Of a DNA stretch of 60,000 nt, positions 1 to 14,800 are shown piece after piece. The notes under the pieces were generated by a model that saw only the letters and a list, made by a program, of their open reading frames with translations, ran no database searches and was not told the origin of the DNA. The position numbers were made by a program, and so were the translations under genes. The stretch covers positions 1,924,001 to 1,984,000 of the forward strand of contig NC_088316.1 of assembly GCF_910592395.1 (NCBI RefSeq), given 5' to 3'. Numbering within the stretch: position 1 is the first letter of the stretch; each line of letters begins with the position of its first letter. This DNA comes from Lineus longissimus (lineage: Eukaryota; Nemertea; Pilidiophora; Heteronemertea; Lineidae).

Positions 1-1
1 C

Positions 2-2809
2 ATGTTTCCACCAGGTCCCCCTAGCATCCTGATCGAGGATATCAAGGTTGCTGATGGTGCAATAGGGGGCGCTGACACAGACGAAGAAGCCAAACTCGAG
101 GAGATCATGTTGGAGTTAGACCAGGAGCAGACGGTCGCAAAGAAGGAGCAAGACTTGCAGAAACCTGTGGTGAAGAAATCTGGTGTAAGTATCTTGTCTC
201 CAGTCCTGAACACTAAAGTTTATTACCTGGGAGTTGATGAACACCTTGACTTTTTTTTAGTCTTCTTTCAGGCCGTTCACCGCATGGAAACACTGATATC
301 ATTGTTGTAGCGGGGAATTCCTGGCGTCATGGTTTCTGACGTGTGCTTGGATAGAGTAGAGTGTCATGTCTGACCGCCTTTGTGGAGCATTTGCCACCAT
401 CGACTTCCAGGGAATAGACTTTTTAGCTGCAAGTGAACCAAATCTGGTTAGAAATGACGACTATGATGACGTCAAAGAAGACAATAGACAGAAAACAATA
501 ACAAGTTTCATTTCTTTTTCAGGATTCGTGGGATCCCATCGTCAGCACGGTGCTGAGTCGGAAGAAGTTCTCGTGGCTTAAACAGCGTCTGACAGGAGCA
601 TCATGGGATGTGACCTTGACCAATAAGATCGTTGACTTCGTACTTTATGAACACCCGGTCGACATCGAGAAACTTCGGAAATCTCTGCATCATCAGGTTG
701 GAACCATTTTCTTACCCCTTTCAAAAAATGAAAATTAATCTTGAAATTGCTACTGTAAACCGGGTAAAGATGATGACTTTTTCATTTTCGAAATTTCAGC
801 TCTGATGTTAAATTGAGTTTGACTTCCCTTACAGGTTGGTCGAGCAGAGCTGCGACTTCGAGGCATTCAGAACATTCTGACACTCCTCCACAAGAACCAC
901 CTGATACCATCTGTGCGTTACGCTCTCCTCTGTGGGTGGCAGAACTTGCTCCGAGTCGGAAAACACGCCAGGTTAGTCCCCAATATTTCGGCAATAGCTA
1001 GAGTCGCTAGAAATGGCAGTGATACGCATTACTGTTGATGAAGAATCGGAAATAATCATCAGTGAAAAAGTTAAAGGGTAACTCGTGTCAAATTTCACCG
1101 TATAATGTTTTAGCTGTTTTTGACAAATGACTACGTCACTTTCTCATGAATCGGTCAGGTTTTCGAATCGAAATGCACATTTTCTAGAAATTGATGGTTT
1201 AATCCCGCCCGGACGGCTCGCTTCGATGCCGTTTTCGTTGATGACGTCACAACATGAACATTTTCGCGGTCGCGGTGGTTTACATTCAGCGATTTTATAA
1301 TAAATCTAATCAAAAATGGAAAATTTGAGCTTTACATTTGTGATCAACAATTAAAAAGTTGTAAATCACATCATGGTATCACTTTAAGATAAAATGTTTT
1401 CTATCATAACTCTATGCCAAGTAGTTGGTGTTCAACAGTATTGCGATATCAGACTTGATTTTTTCCTTCAGGGAGCCTCTGCCTCATTGCCTCTCCAACG
1501 TCAACCTGATTCCTCCTTGTGACCGCGTCCTCCTTGAAATGACCTTCTCCGAGTTGATACGCTGGGCAGTGATGACCTTACGGAAAGGTGTCGTCGAGGC
1601 CGATATGTTCTTCCGTACGCGTGGAATCCACCCGAACAATCCGAATGATAACAACAATAAGGTAAAAGTATGTTATCTTTTCCAAACATATCTTGACTGT
1701 TGTTAATTGTGTCTCATCGGAGGGCTAAGTTTGGCAGAATCACCCCAGTTTCGTTAACTTTTCCTACTATCACAATTGTTGACTTGGGCCTTGGCTAGAA
1801 AGGAATAGGACGCAGCTTCCTAATCATATTTGCTTGCATATGATTCTCTTCTTAGCCTTTTGATGTTCTTCTTTAGCTATATTAGAGAACCAGGCCTATG
1901 TCTCTAATAAACCTGTCATCTCTTGTTCCTCCCCTGATCCCCAGAGCTTTGTCTCCATTGATGCACCGTGTGGCCATGTGGCCAGTCTCTCAGTGTCCCA
2001 GAGTGGGCAGTTCTGGAGCATCGCAAGAGGATCGCACTGTAAGAACCAGGCCCATGTCTCTAATAAACCTGTCATCTCTTGTTCCTCCCTTGATCCCCAG
2101 AGCTTTGTCTCCACTGATGCACTGTATGGCCATGTGGCCAGTCTCTCAGTGTCCCAGAGTGGGCAGTTCTGGAGCATCGCAAGAGGATCGCACTGTAAGA
2201 ACCAGGCCTATGTCTCTAATAAACCTGTCATCTCTTGTTCCTCCCTTGATCACCAGAGCTTTGACTCCATTGATGCACCGTATGGACATGTCACCAGTCT
2301 TTCAGTGTCCCAGAGTGGGGAGTTCTAGAGCACTTGCTCTGGTGTCTGATCAGATGTGTCACACTGGCTCCTTCCGGACGCGGCCATGTTCATCCTATTG
2401 AGGTGGGCTCTTAGATATGACAGTTCATTTGCTGTCTGGTTAATGTAGTCATTCGAGTCATAACTTTTCTTGAAATATCTTTCAGGAGGGCATCAGCATC
2501 GGTCTGTTACCGTCTGCTCGTTTCCTGCTCTCGGCGATCGGAATCCTGACCAATGAGCACCAATCAAATGGAGTCGGCCTCCTTCTGAACTCGTGCATTC
2601 TGGCGCTGACGCAAACCATCCTCCGATTGACGGGGTCCGACCCCGACAGCGTCCATCAGGATATCAGTACGGAGATGTCGGCCATTTTGGAAGAACCGCG
2701 GCCAAAGAAACAGCCACAGGCTGCACCGGTGACTGGAGCCGAACTTGCTGCGCTGATGAAAATTGGAACCAGGGTGGTACGTGGTGTGGACTGGAAGTGG
2801 GCTGACCAG
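2..2809 (+). CDS. HERC2: HERC2 exons 1-5 of window: linker before MIB domain
   Basis: Exons: 2-184, 523-696, 835-971, 1472-1661, 2486-2809. The first begins left of the window. They encode about 336 residues of mostly helical linker with no named domain, recognisable from blocks such as [15 protein letters not shown] and ALTQTILRL. The acidic/lysine-rich stretch in exon 1 (residues about 25-60 of the visible protein) is poorly conserved. Exon 3 (VGRAELRL...) ends in phase 2 and joins exon 4 as an Arg codon, which confirms a frame that has no long open reading frame around it. Exon 5 ends in the start of the MIB domain ([18 protein letters not shown]). The 824-bp intron before exon 5 holds a 156-bp tandem repeat. 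Confidence 0.9.
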
Positions 2810-5800
2810 GTATGTAAAGTCATGATAACGTCGACATCTTTTCCTATCATCCATGATAATATTGATTTCTTACATATCCCTTTTCCATGTTTCCCTGTTC
2901 AAAGCGCTTTCGGGATATCATATTATTACCCCGGTCTCCACAGAAATCAATCAGGGGTTTCAAGGAGCAACCAGAAGACGCTCACTTGAACTCGACCTGT
3001 AGGGGAACCAAGCAGTGACTTGGCCGTGAGTCGAACCCATTGTTCTTCTATTGAAAGCTTGCAGTCCCCGAGGCAGTCTGCCTGAATAAAAATCGATACA
3101 AAATGTTTATAGAAATTTTCGCAAAATTAGTTGGCATGAAAAATTAGCTGTTTACAGTATAAGAATCAGGTGAGACAAGGAACTGATATTCATGATATGA
3201 TAATTTTTCTTTTTTTTTCTTCAGGATGGGCCGCCCCCCAGCATGGGAACTGTGATTGGTGAACTTGGTGAGGATGGTTGGATACGTGTCCAGTGGGATA
3301 CTGGCAGTACCAACTCGTACCGGATGGGCAAGGAGGGAAAATACGACCTGAAGTTGGCCGAGCCGCCGGTGATGCCAGACAATGAGGATGAGGAGGAGGA
3401 TGACTTCGAGACAACAAGTAAGTAAAGACTTTGATGACTTTTGAAGGGACCGTCTCTCTCTCTTGTCAAACATCTTCCAATGTTATAGTTTGCCACGGAG
3501 GCACTCTGGGCAGTCTAACCTCAGAGGATCTATTGGCCTGGGGTTAGCTAGCAGGGAGGCAGTTTGGGTAAATTCCCCCCCAGAAGTCGCCAAAAATGTG
3601 TTTCTGCCTATGATTTTGTCCGAAATATATCAAAAGGTGTCATTTTGCTCCTTCCCCAAGAGAGCCTTTCCTCAGCCCAAGACCATAAAGTTAGCTATGC
3701 CCCTGGCTAGGGGTGAGATTAGGGGACGGAGTATCTCTAACGTCTTTGTCGTTACGGTGTTGAAAAATCAGTCACGTCGCCACCCCATGAGAACTAGGCT
3801 AACTGATCTTAACATATCCTTGTTTTTCAGTGACAGAAACCTATAAGACAGAGAGCCGCCACCCGACGCCCTTAGTGCGCAGATCCACGCTACAGTTCCT
3901 GCGCCTCATCGCCATAAGTACGAGCATCCACTCGGAAGATATCCAGAGAGAGGCTGTGGGCACGATGTGCGGCCAGCTGCGCAATATTGTCGAATGTGGC
4001 TGCATGGACAACACAGGTAAACACTCGATACTACTGACTGTCATGGTTGTGGAAAGATTTCCAATCAAGATAAATATCAGATAGATGTCGATTTCCTTCT
4101 TAGCACTAATTGATTCCCTACTGGTATCTGATAAGAAGTGAATTCAGTTCAAGACTCTGGTTCATGTTTTCATATTGATAAATTTCAGATAAAGAGTCAT
4201 TCTCGAACATGATAGCCCGAGAGCAGCATTATACTTGGGCTAATCTTGGCTTCATCCAGAGCCTCGCATCGAATAAACGATTCAGCCAGGGCCTGAGTAC
4301 AGACAAATGGGTGGAACTCTTACTGAAGATTGTCGGCGACTGCAAGGACTCCTCGGCACTGGTTCTGTCCAGACAGGTGCGTGTTATGTGTCTCGGTCAG
4401 AACAGTAGAAGAAAAACTTCCACCACAGAGCCCCCGAGCTTTGTGGTCAGTATTGTGTCATTTGGCCAGTATTCCTCTCCATTCTTTATAAGGGAGCTGT
4501 GATAATTTCAAAAGCCTTGAAAATTGAAAAACTTGCTTGGAGATCTTTGAGCCAAAAACGCTCTTGACAATGAAAAATATGCTGAGGAAAGTTGAATCTT
4601 GCTTTCTCTTTCAGATTCTTGCGTTGCGTCTGCTTCGCACGGTGCTGCCCTCTTGGGAGTATAAGACAGACAAAACACACATGAAACGCTTCGTTCAGAA
4701 GTTGGCGAGTCACCTGGGTCATATCTTCATGTCGTGCAGTTCGGACCCAACTCTGTTAGGACTGGGTAAGTCACCATTTGTAAAATTTCTCTGGAAAAAC
4801 GACTTGGTGCAGAAAAACTTACAATTGGCATTCCAATAGGAAATTGATTTGGCATCTACCCCAAGTTGGGGGACCAAGGTTTCACATTTACCGCTCAATG
4901 AGAGCTCTAAGTCAGCATTAATAACCTAACTTTACCATGTGTGATCTTCTTCTTCTTCAGATGTGTACAGAATGAGCCACCGACGACGTGCCCCTGTCTC
5001 CCTAACTGCCACATACTCCAGCACTCTGGCCGAAGAGCTAGTCGCCTGTGCAAGGAAGCTGCACTCATTGGACGGCTGGAATTGCATCATCAATGAATTC
5101 ATCAACACCAAGCTGGGGACTGTGTCCGATCTTGTTGTTGAGAAACCAAGGTTATTGCAGGTAACTTGCTTAATCTCTTGAGTTAGTCGCTTTACCAGTA
5201 CTTCTTGACTTTGCATCATCAATGCTAAGCTTGGGACTGTGTTTGACCTCGTCTTTGACAAACCTAGGTTGTTGTAGGTTGGGTTTTTTCTCGAGTTAGT
5301 TAACTTTACTAGTTTAATCATTTGCAATAGCTTTCTTTCTGCAGAAACAAGGATTATGTTATCATTCACGGACTCGAGGTAACAAAAGTAAATTGAAATT
5401 TCAGGCGTAGGACTTGTTTGTTATACTTTCTGCAACATTGGGTCACATTGTCCCTGTATTTGTTATGATTTGTGTATTCATTATTTACTTCAGATTGGCG
5501 GCCATAGCACTGAGTCCCGAGAACAAGTCATGGCCGCCCTGGCGATAATAGGCGGTGTCGACACACGGCCACGTCTTGGCGGTCTGGTGACCCATGAGGA
5601 TTATGGTGTGGGGACCGTCTCGAAGATTATGCAGAGCGGCAAGATAACCGTTCAGTTCTTTGACTTGAATGAGATGAGGGTCTGTAGGCTGTCAGAGCTA
5701 GTGGCAGTAAGTACATTTCTAACTTCAGATGACATATTATTGCCAAGTCGTTAAAATGTTGTATGTGATATTGGAATTAGCATCAGGATGTGGTGGTGTT

Positions 5801-8800
5801 ACTCTCAATGTGGCATGGTTCTATACAGAAGAGTTTAGAACATGGTGAAGTTTTATGGAGGAGACGAATCTGGCCCAACTACTAACATACAGAGGGTGAT
5901 GGTGATGTGGAGAAGCTTTGGACTTGTGATTGGAAGGTCGTGGGTCTGGGTATGGTCAGTCCCAGTCTGAATACCCTCAGTTGGCCGGAAACGATCAAGT
6001 TTAGTCTTGCTTCCACAGAAAGGTTTCTCGAGAAGGCTGAGGAATGAAAGCACTTCGTAAATGTTATACATTAAAAAGTATCATATAAGAACTCGCATTT
6101 ATTTTGATTAATATTCATCTGTATGTTTAGAGTTGCATTTCTTTCATTCTGTACTCCTTTTACAGTTGCCCGTGACCAGTTTCTGTGTGGAGAAGATGCC
6201 ACTGTCGGAGAATGTACTGGCCACCTGGTCCACACTGGTCACCCTGGCTGGAGCCGGGTTCAGGTCCGATGGCACCCAGGGGAGGAGGGGTTCGGTTGTG
6301 CTGGGCCCTGAGGCCATGCCAGCAGGTAAGACAGCTTTGTTTGAGACCGTCTGCCCTTGTATGCTCCTGAGTGGGGTGAGGCATAGATAATGGGGCAGTG
6401 TTAAATTGGCCTCACGATCAAGAGGTCGTGGGTTTCACTCCTGGCCGAGTCACTGTTTGGTTCCCCTACTGGTTGCCTTCAAGTGAGCGCCTTCTGGTTG
6501 CTCCTTGAAACCCCAGATTCATTTCTGTGCATGCCCCCTCTTTCCTGCTCCCGGAACGACCCTGATTTTCATTTGGTCTTTTGATTTTGCAGATCAAATC
6601 AACCTCTCTTACCTGCACAAACAACAGATGAGAATCAGCCTCCTGAAAGCTGCCAGAGTGTTATTCAGTCGCCAAGACAACCTACGCCAGATCCTGACAC
6701 AGGTGGCGTTCTACGGGCTGGAGCCAATGCCCACATCGACCGAGCTGTTGACGGGCAGTCTGACCGAGGAGGAAGCGGTGCCCGAACCGCCCGTGCCCAC
6801 GCTGCTCATGCAGCAACTCATGCAGGCGGCAACGCAACCGTCGCCGGTCAAGGCCATATTTTCTCGGGAAGAGTTGGAGGTAAGGATCGGTCATACTTTG
6901 ATAGTAATTTTGTTTTGAAAGAACGGTTGTACGTGAGAAATCCTTAAATTTTCATCCTGCATTTGATCTGCGAATCTTAAATCCTTGATTTGAGACATTT
7001 CAGCAATGCTGTGATTCTGGACATTTTCACCAGCTGGTTAACTTTGCTGATTTTGCTGTTAAACTCTGTCAGTGAACTATCAAAGGCTTACTAGTCATAA
7101 CTGCCCCTGATCATACATAATGGCTGGATACGAAGTAAAAAGTGCTTAAATACATGCAAGTGTTGTAATCAAAGTCATTGAAGGATGGTTTTAAATCTTA
7201 TTTTCCAGGCTGCCGCGTTGGCCGTCTGTCAGTATCTGACAGCAGAAGCTGGAAGACCAAGTGAAACGGTGGATGAAGACATGTACCAGGCCGAGTCTGG
7301 TCCCGTTCTGGAACCACTGCCTCCGACATCTAACCAGCGCAACATGTCAAACAGACCCCCCAAACCCAAGAAGGTGAAACCCGTGCTGCCTCCACCTCAC
7401 CCGACAGTGACCCAGCTCATTGAGATGGGGTTCCCTAGAAAGAGGGTCGATGTTGCTGTGAAGGAGATTGGTGAGTTTGCCGAAAACTGTGCAAAATGAA
7501 GTGTCTGGATAAGAAAGATTGGTGCTTGATTAGACAATGGCGCTTAAAATGTAACCTGCAGAAGAAAAAGATGACTAGGAAGTCTGGTGGAAGTCTAGTG
7601 TTAGTGTGCTGTCTTCTTCTTTGGTTAATCCTTTGGGTGCCGGTGTCGGGCATAGCACCTCATGGACATGGCCCATGATATTCATATTTCCAATATCTTC
7701 TCAGGTGGAACTACCCCAGGTACCGACATGCCCAGTGCGGAGGCCCTGGTCGGTTGGCTGCTCGAGCACCCTGATTACGAAAGCGCCGACACGACGACCG
7801 ATTCTGACGACACTTCGTTTGCAGATTCGATGTCTGAAACAGACTCGATGTCAAGCGACTTTGAAGATTTAGAAGGGGCTTTCCAAGAGGTAAGAAGTGT
7901 TTCAAAAAAGTGTTTTTATGTCCACAGGTCATATTGTGGGGTGTATACTTGAGTTTTCTCAAGTCAGGATGGGAGGTAATTCTCAGCTATTTTCAGTTAG
8001 AGTGGGGCAATTCCTGGTAGTTTGGTAAGAGCGTCCGGCTTATAACCAGGAAATCATAGGTTCGACACTCGGACGGATCAGGTCTGTTTCATCATTGTGT
8101 CCTTCAGCAAGGCACTTACTCTTAAATTACTCAATCTTGGTATTCATAGTATTGTATATCCGTCTAAACAACTGCATTGTTAAAAGTTTGAGTACCGGTA
8201 AATATTTTTGCCTCTCATCAGATGCACAACCAGTGGGGATCTTTCATGAAAACATTTGAGGCAAGTGTTTTGCGGTTCTACCAATCCTCGGTATTTGCTC
8301 ACGCATAACTGAATGATGCTTTTGCTATCGCCGACCACTTTCCAAAAAAAGGGTTAAGAATTTTGCATGACTTTTTATCGGGCAAAGTTTGTATATGAAT
8401 GTACTTGTCAAGGAAATTCTGGATAGATTCTGTGTATAGACTTTGTATGGATTCTATATAGAATTTGTGTCTAGTAAATTCTATATAGGATGACATCATG
8501 AAGCTATCAACATTATCCTTCTGCAAGTTTTAAAACTAACAAAATGTTAATTTGCCTCATTCCTGCCAGCCTGAAGCTTCATAACCTAGATAACCGGACC
8601 TAATGAGTCCCCCCCCCTCCCACCAGCATTGTGTGCATTAAGGGGCAGGACATAGCGCCCAGGTTCTAGGGGTTCAAATTAGTAATCTTGGAGTGACTAG
8701 GTTCAGTTTGGGGGGACTTGGTCCTGTCTGATTCAAAAATATGTATCTCTTGTCCAAGCACGAATAGTTTTGATGTACTGTGACCTACTTTCTGGCTGAT

Positions 8801-11800
8801 GTCGTCTGCTCAAAATTGATCATATTTTCTTCCGCTTTAGCAGGTGATGAGCCAAGAGATCGAACCGAACTATAAACGGCGCGGAGACTTCGTCAGCAAC
8901 GATGATTATGCGATGTATATCCGCGATAATATCCAGGTGGCGATGATGGTCAGATGTTGCCGCACGTACGAGGAGGTCCATGAAGGTGACGTGGGGAGGG
9001 TCACCAAGGTAAACTTTGAGAGAATTTTTTTTTTGGAACTTTTTATCTCTAAAATTATCAGCATCCACAATAATGTATGATATTTCGAAAGAGTCATATT
9101 TTCATATTTTCACAATTTTATAGATTTTAAATACATTCTAGAATATTTTTAATGCATTTCACGGCACTGTGTGATTGTTAAATTGGCCCAGGGAGGTCAT
9201 GATACTGATTTCTGAGAAAAATTTTTTGTCTGTGTTGGCCACGTTCCCTGGTTAGCCATTTTAAACGAGTCAGAGATAAGCCCAAATGATTCCAAAAGGT
9301 GATTTTTGGAGGAATAATTTTGTTTGTTTGTTTATCTACAGCTTGACCGAGATGGCTTGCATGACCTCAACATCCAGGCTGAGTGGAGTCGTAAGGGCGG
9401 CACCTACTGGGTCAGATACGTCCATGTGGAACTGCTCGGGTTCTCATCACCGCAGGGTAAGCCAAACGAACTAAATTAACCCTTTTTGATTGAAGATATT
9501 CAATGACACAAAAGGTAGTGTCAGAAAGTGCTCATTGGGAGCTTTCCAATGAATGGTCAAGTCAATAGGTTTACTAATGGTACCATCAGAAGGTGCTCAT
9601 TGGGAGCTTTCCAATGAATGGTCAGGTCAATAGGTTTACACATGGTACTTCAGAAAGTGCTCATTGGGAGCTTTCCAATGAATGGTCAAGTCAATAGGTT
9701 TACTAATGGTACCATCAGAAAGTGTTCATTGGGAGCTTTCCAATGAATGGTCAAGTCAATAGGTTAACAAATGGTACCATCAGAAAGTGCTCATTGAGAG
9801 CTTTCAAATGAATGGTCATGGTAGTATGTTTTGATAATTCTAATCTTCTGGGTTTGCACAAATTCTTCTGTTGGAGTTTACTTGCAGCATGTTCGGTCAG
9901 GCGAGATATCCTGTGCTTTAATACCCAGGCACGGCGTCAATAATGGAATAAGCTGCTCGACTGTTTTTCTCAGTCAAGTCTGTAGTGTGTGCTCACTCCC
10001 CTGCTTCCTAGCCTAACACTCTAACCTATGTTTATTTCAGAGCCGATAAGTCACGGCCCACCTATCAAAATCGGCGATAAAGTGCGGGTGAAACCGTCGG
10101 TGTCAACGCCTAAGTATAAATGGGGATCTGTTACTCACAGGAGTGTCGGGACTGTGACAGGTAAATTTATTTTGGGCATGTAAGATTCCTCTTGACTTAA
10201 TCAATAACAAAATAACCTTACTTCTGTGCATATCTTTTCACCATTTTTGAAGCATGTGCACATTTCCTCTGTACATTTTCTCCTTGAAGCAGGCCTATCT
10301 CAAAGCACTTGGCTCTCACTGTCCTCAATAGGCCTCTAAAGAGACTAATGGGGACATTGTACTTTTCATGTGATGCTGAACTTGAAGAGTCTTTCCTTCT
10401 TGAACGTTCTAATCCTGACCATTGGTTTCAAGCAACTATCAATCGAACCCATGTCATACTCTTGGGATGGGGGTACAAGCTACAAATTGATGCTTGCTTT
10501 AGAGTCAGACATTTCCTGTTTGTTTACTTCCAGCTTTCTCAGCAGACGGACGTGACATCATCGTGGACTTCCCGCAGCAGGCGCACTGGACTGGCGTCAT
10601 GTCTGAGGTGGAGCAGGTGCCAAGCACGCACCCTGGAGTAACGTAAGTGTGATATATATGATAAACTGTGTGCTGCAGCTACGGTAGTCAAATGACATCC
10701 CACAGCCACAATCAATCCTTTGTGTTTGTCATCGGCCACTTGACCTTAAAAAGGCGTGTTGATGCAGGCAATGGAGTTGTTCCTCAGTATGATGAGGGCC
10801 GAGTTCAGCCTGTTTTTCCAGGTAAACTGGCCTGTGATGTGACCTTAGCCAGTGAGTCCACTTTTGCGTGCAACGAAGTTGACTACAAAATAATGTGTGA
10901 TTTTCACCTTCAGATGTAATGGTTGTGACACTTTCCCTGTCATCGGAGCTCGCTACAGGTGCAAGACGTGTCCCGTTTTCAACTACTGCGAGAATTGCTT
11001 CCAGACGAAACGGACGCACAGGCACCCCTTCAAGAAGATCGTTGATCCAGGTTTGTAGTTTGATTATGCCGTGTGACGTGATGTCATCGGCAGTGTTGTG
11101 TTTTCTGTATGGAAGAAAGAGAAAAAGATAATGGCTGACACTTGTGTGAAAAGTTTGGATCATTGTTAAAAGGCCACTTCAGCAGGATAGAAAGAGTTAG
11201 AAAGTGTGCTCATCAAACTTTACCGGCTTAGAGGTTCCTTAGGGGTGCGATCTGAATCTGGTGTTATATTTATTACAGGAGGTAACCCGGTGTCTGTCGG
11301 TAAACCAGGCAAACAGAAGCACAAGCAGACGCCAGTCTCCAACGGCTCATTGATTGAGGACTGGCACCGCTGCATTAAACAAATGACCGTATCGTCGCGT
11401 GAGAACCAGGCCCATCGCTTGATCGATGGCAGTGGTGGGTACTGGCAGAGCTCCGGGTCGCAAGGCAAGGTAAGTAATATCTCGGCACTCGATCCAGGAG
11501 TCATTATTTTAAGTCCCAAGGACGTGAAAGAGCTTGGGGTATTACTAATGATGTTGTCCATTCAGAGAAACAAGCCTTGGTATTGGTATGTCCCCTGGTT
11601 CAAACCTTGGCCAAAAGTCTTGAGTGCATTTTCTGGTGGAGTAGACTACAGGCCACATTGCATGGTAGATTGGCTGTTTTGCCCTGGGGACTCTGATTGC
11701 TATCACGAGGTCCCTGTTTTGATCCCCGTAGTTATCATCAGACTGCAGGCAGGTCCCTTTGCCTCACATGCCTTACCCACCCAGGTGTATGCGACTGGTC

Positions 11801-14800
11801 AGAAATGCTCAGGCTGTACCACTGATTGAGCAGTCCATCAGGGCTCTATTAAATGATTTCAGGATAGCCTGGGGAATAAATGTGAAGCATGAGGATGTTG
11901 CCAATCTCTATTTTGAGGCATGATAGTCCCAGTTGATATCATTTTTGTTCTTGTATACTTTCAGCACTGGATCAGATTGGAAGTCCAAACAGATATCCTG
12001 TTGAACCGCCTCTTCATGCGAGTGGAGCCATCCGACTCAAGCTACATGCCGTCACTGGTCGTTGTCAGCGGTGGCGACACCTTGGCAACTGTGAAGGAAC
12101 TAAAAACTATCAACATCGCCATGACTGACAACATGGTGGTGTTACTTCAGGATATAAATGAGGTATGGTAAATTTACCGTAAGAAATTTGGCAATTTGGA
12201 GAAAATTTCAAAAAAATTTCATTGTAATCCATGATGACAGGAAATAGAATACCAATATCAATACCATGTAAGTCAGTTGATGGTTGGTTGGGGTTTCGCT
12301 TGCCCTTCCATCAGGTAAAAGGAGCCTTGGTTTCACGTCTCATTTGAAGGATGAAGCCATTTAGGATCGAGTATCTTGCTCAAGAATACAAAGACAAAAT
12401 GGTGAGGTTCCTTCCAAGAGTTGAACCAATCACCTCCTGATTATGACAATATGAGTCTGGCACTCTGATATCTTTATCAGTCCTCACCTTCCCTTAAGAA
12501 ATTGCATTTCATTTTCAGTATTACCGCTTCATCGAGATTTCAATCCGCCAATGCAAGAGTAGTGGAATCGACTGCAAAATCCATGGACTTTCAATCCAAG
12601 GTCGTCTCCGCTCAGACGAGGACGATATGGCGGCAAATTTCATCTTCTTGGCGTCGGACAATGAGGAGGAAGAGCGGACCCAGACGTTCAGGAAGAAGTC
12701 AAAGCCGGCCGGAACGAAGGAGATACAGACCCATGTGTTTGTGTGGGGGCTGAATGATAAGGACCAGCTGGGAGGCCCCAAGGGCTCAAAGGTAGGTCTG
12801 CCTACCTTTTTGAGAGATCAAGCAGGGCTCTGGCCGCCCCTCACAAAATTGGCTTTTCAAGATTCGTTCATTATTTTGGAGAGTCCTTTACTATAGTTTT
12901 AAAAGCGAGTGCTAATTACTAGGTTCCTTTCTCTATTTTGAAGCATAAAAACAATAAAGTTTGTCATGAAGGGCAAAATTATTCAAGACGATTTGACTTT
13001 GATTTTCAGATCAAGATTCCTGGCCTAAACGATACGCTGTCGTCCCTCAAATGTGTCCAGATTGCTGGTGGCTCAAAGAGCCTATTCTGTGGTGAGTTAT
13101 TTCTTTCCTCTCACAGTGGTGTGGAGTATATATTACTGAAAATCTTTTCAGATCTCCATCTTTCCCCAATTTGGTATACTCTGAGTCCAAGTTTCTGTGA
13201 CTTTGTATAGTAACTACACTATGGTAATGTTCATTTCTGTCTACCTCAGCTGCAAGCAGAAAGAAGTAAGAAGTATACAATGCACATGTACGGCATTGGA
13301 CTTTTACCTTCTTCTTCTTCTTCAGTGTTCGCTCTGCACTTGGAGGGGTCATTCTCCTAGGAGTAATCCTCCTCCAAGGCGGGATGAGCGTATCCTGCGT
13401 GCCACTATGGTTAGGCGCCAATTGGGTTTATTGGCCTAGTGGTCCGACTTTGGCGAGAGAGATAGAGTCCACGCAAGCTACTCATGTTTCTCACTTGGTG
13501 GGGTCTTAGCTTGCCCTGGCATAGACACCAGGTACAAGGAACCTCGGTTTTGAGTCTCATTCGAAGGACTGTGAAGAGCCAGGAATTTTAGTTCCTTGAA
13601 AGCCACGCCGGTTCATCCAGACATATGATCCTGGGTTTTCCCCGGGATCGAACCCGGGCCCTATTGTGTGGTGGCCAGCAGTGTAAACCACTAGGCCATG
13701 AGGCTCCTTGGACTTTTACCGTTTTACAACAATTTTGCGTCCTTCACTTGATAACAGGTGTCCCAATCAGCTAAACCATCCATTTGTCTTTCCAGTGACT
13801 CAAGAGGGTAAAGTTTATGCCTGTGGTGAGGCCACCAATGGTCGCCTTGGCCTTGGCATCAGCACTGGCAATGTCTCCGTGCCACGCCAGCTGACGTCTC
13901 TCAGCCAATACATCATCAAGAAAGTCGCAGTGCATTCCGGGGGCCGCCATGCGATGGCACTGACGGTGGATGGGAAGGTTTTCTCGTGGGGAGAAGGCGA
14001 CGATGGGAAACTTGGACACTTTAGTCGAATGTGAGTAGTGAGTTCTGTGGAAATAATTCATATGTTGTCGTTGACAGCCTCCTCAAGTTAGAGTTTACAA
14101 ATCGACTTATCCCCGAATTGTCTGTTGAAATATCTGATGATAGATTGATAATGAAGATTTTTCTACTGACAGGGCCTCGACCAAGGCACTTGTGTCCTTG
14201 AGCGAGGAACTTAACCCCACTTTCTTCTCTCAACCCAGGAGTAAATTGGTGCCTAGCTGGTAGAGATGGTGGTGAAATGGGCCAATCAATTCTCATGATA
14301 CATGCTTTTATCGACAAATAAAAACGTCTGCATATTCATTTGTAGGAACTGTGATAAGCCGCGGCTGATAGAGGCTCTCAGGGCAAAGCGGGTGAGAGAC
14401 ATTGCGTGCGGTAGCTCTCACAGCGCGGCAATCATATCCAATGGCGACCTCTATACCTGGGGACTGGGCGAATACGGCCGATTAGGGCATGGTGATAATA
14501 CCACGCAGCTGAGGCCGAAACAGGTTAGTAAGGGTGTTGGTTGTCATTTTCGTTCTGCAATTCATCTGATTTCTGATCAAGAAATGTTTAGGATTAAAGT
14601 CTTTAAGTCCTAGACGAGACCTCTTCTTCAAATCCGACAAATTTGTGGCCCTGTTTTCCAACGTTTGCTATCATTTGAAAGGGCATTCTGACCGAACTAA
14701 AGAAGGAACTTTAAGACCCTGAGAATATATAATTCAGTGTACCGGTAATGTTTTCTCCCCTTCAAGGTGAAAGCTTTAGCCGGCCAGCGGGTGGTCCAGA

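Noticed and set aside
1898-2401. 167-codon open frame with 52-aa repeats in a HERC2 intron
   Set aside because: The 156-bp period keeps several frames open on both strands. It is not in phase with flanking HERC2 exons and shows no domain.
11206-11829. 207-codon open frame spanning a HERC2 DOC exon
   Set aside because: Only 11279-11469 matches HERC2, ending at a clear GTAAGT donor. The rest is intron read-through.
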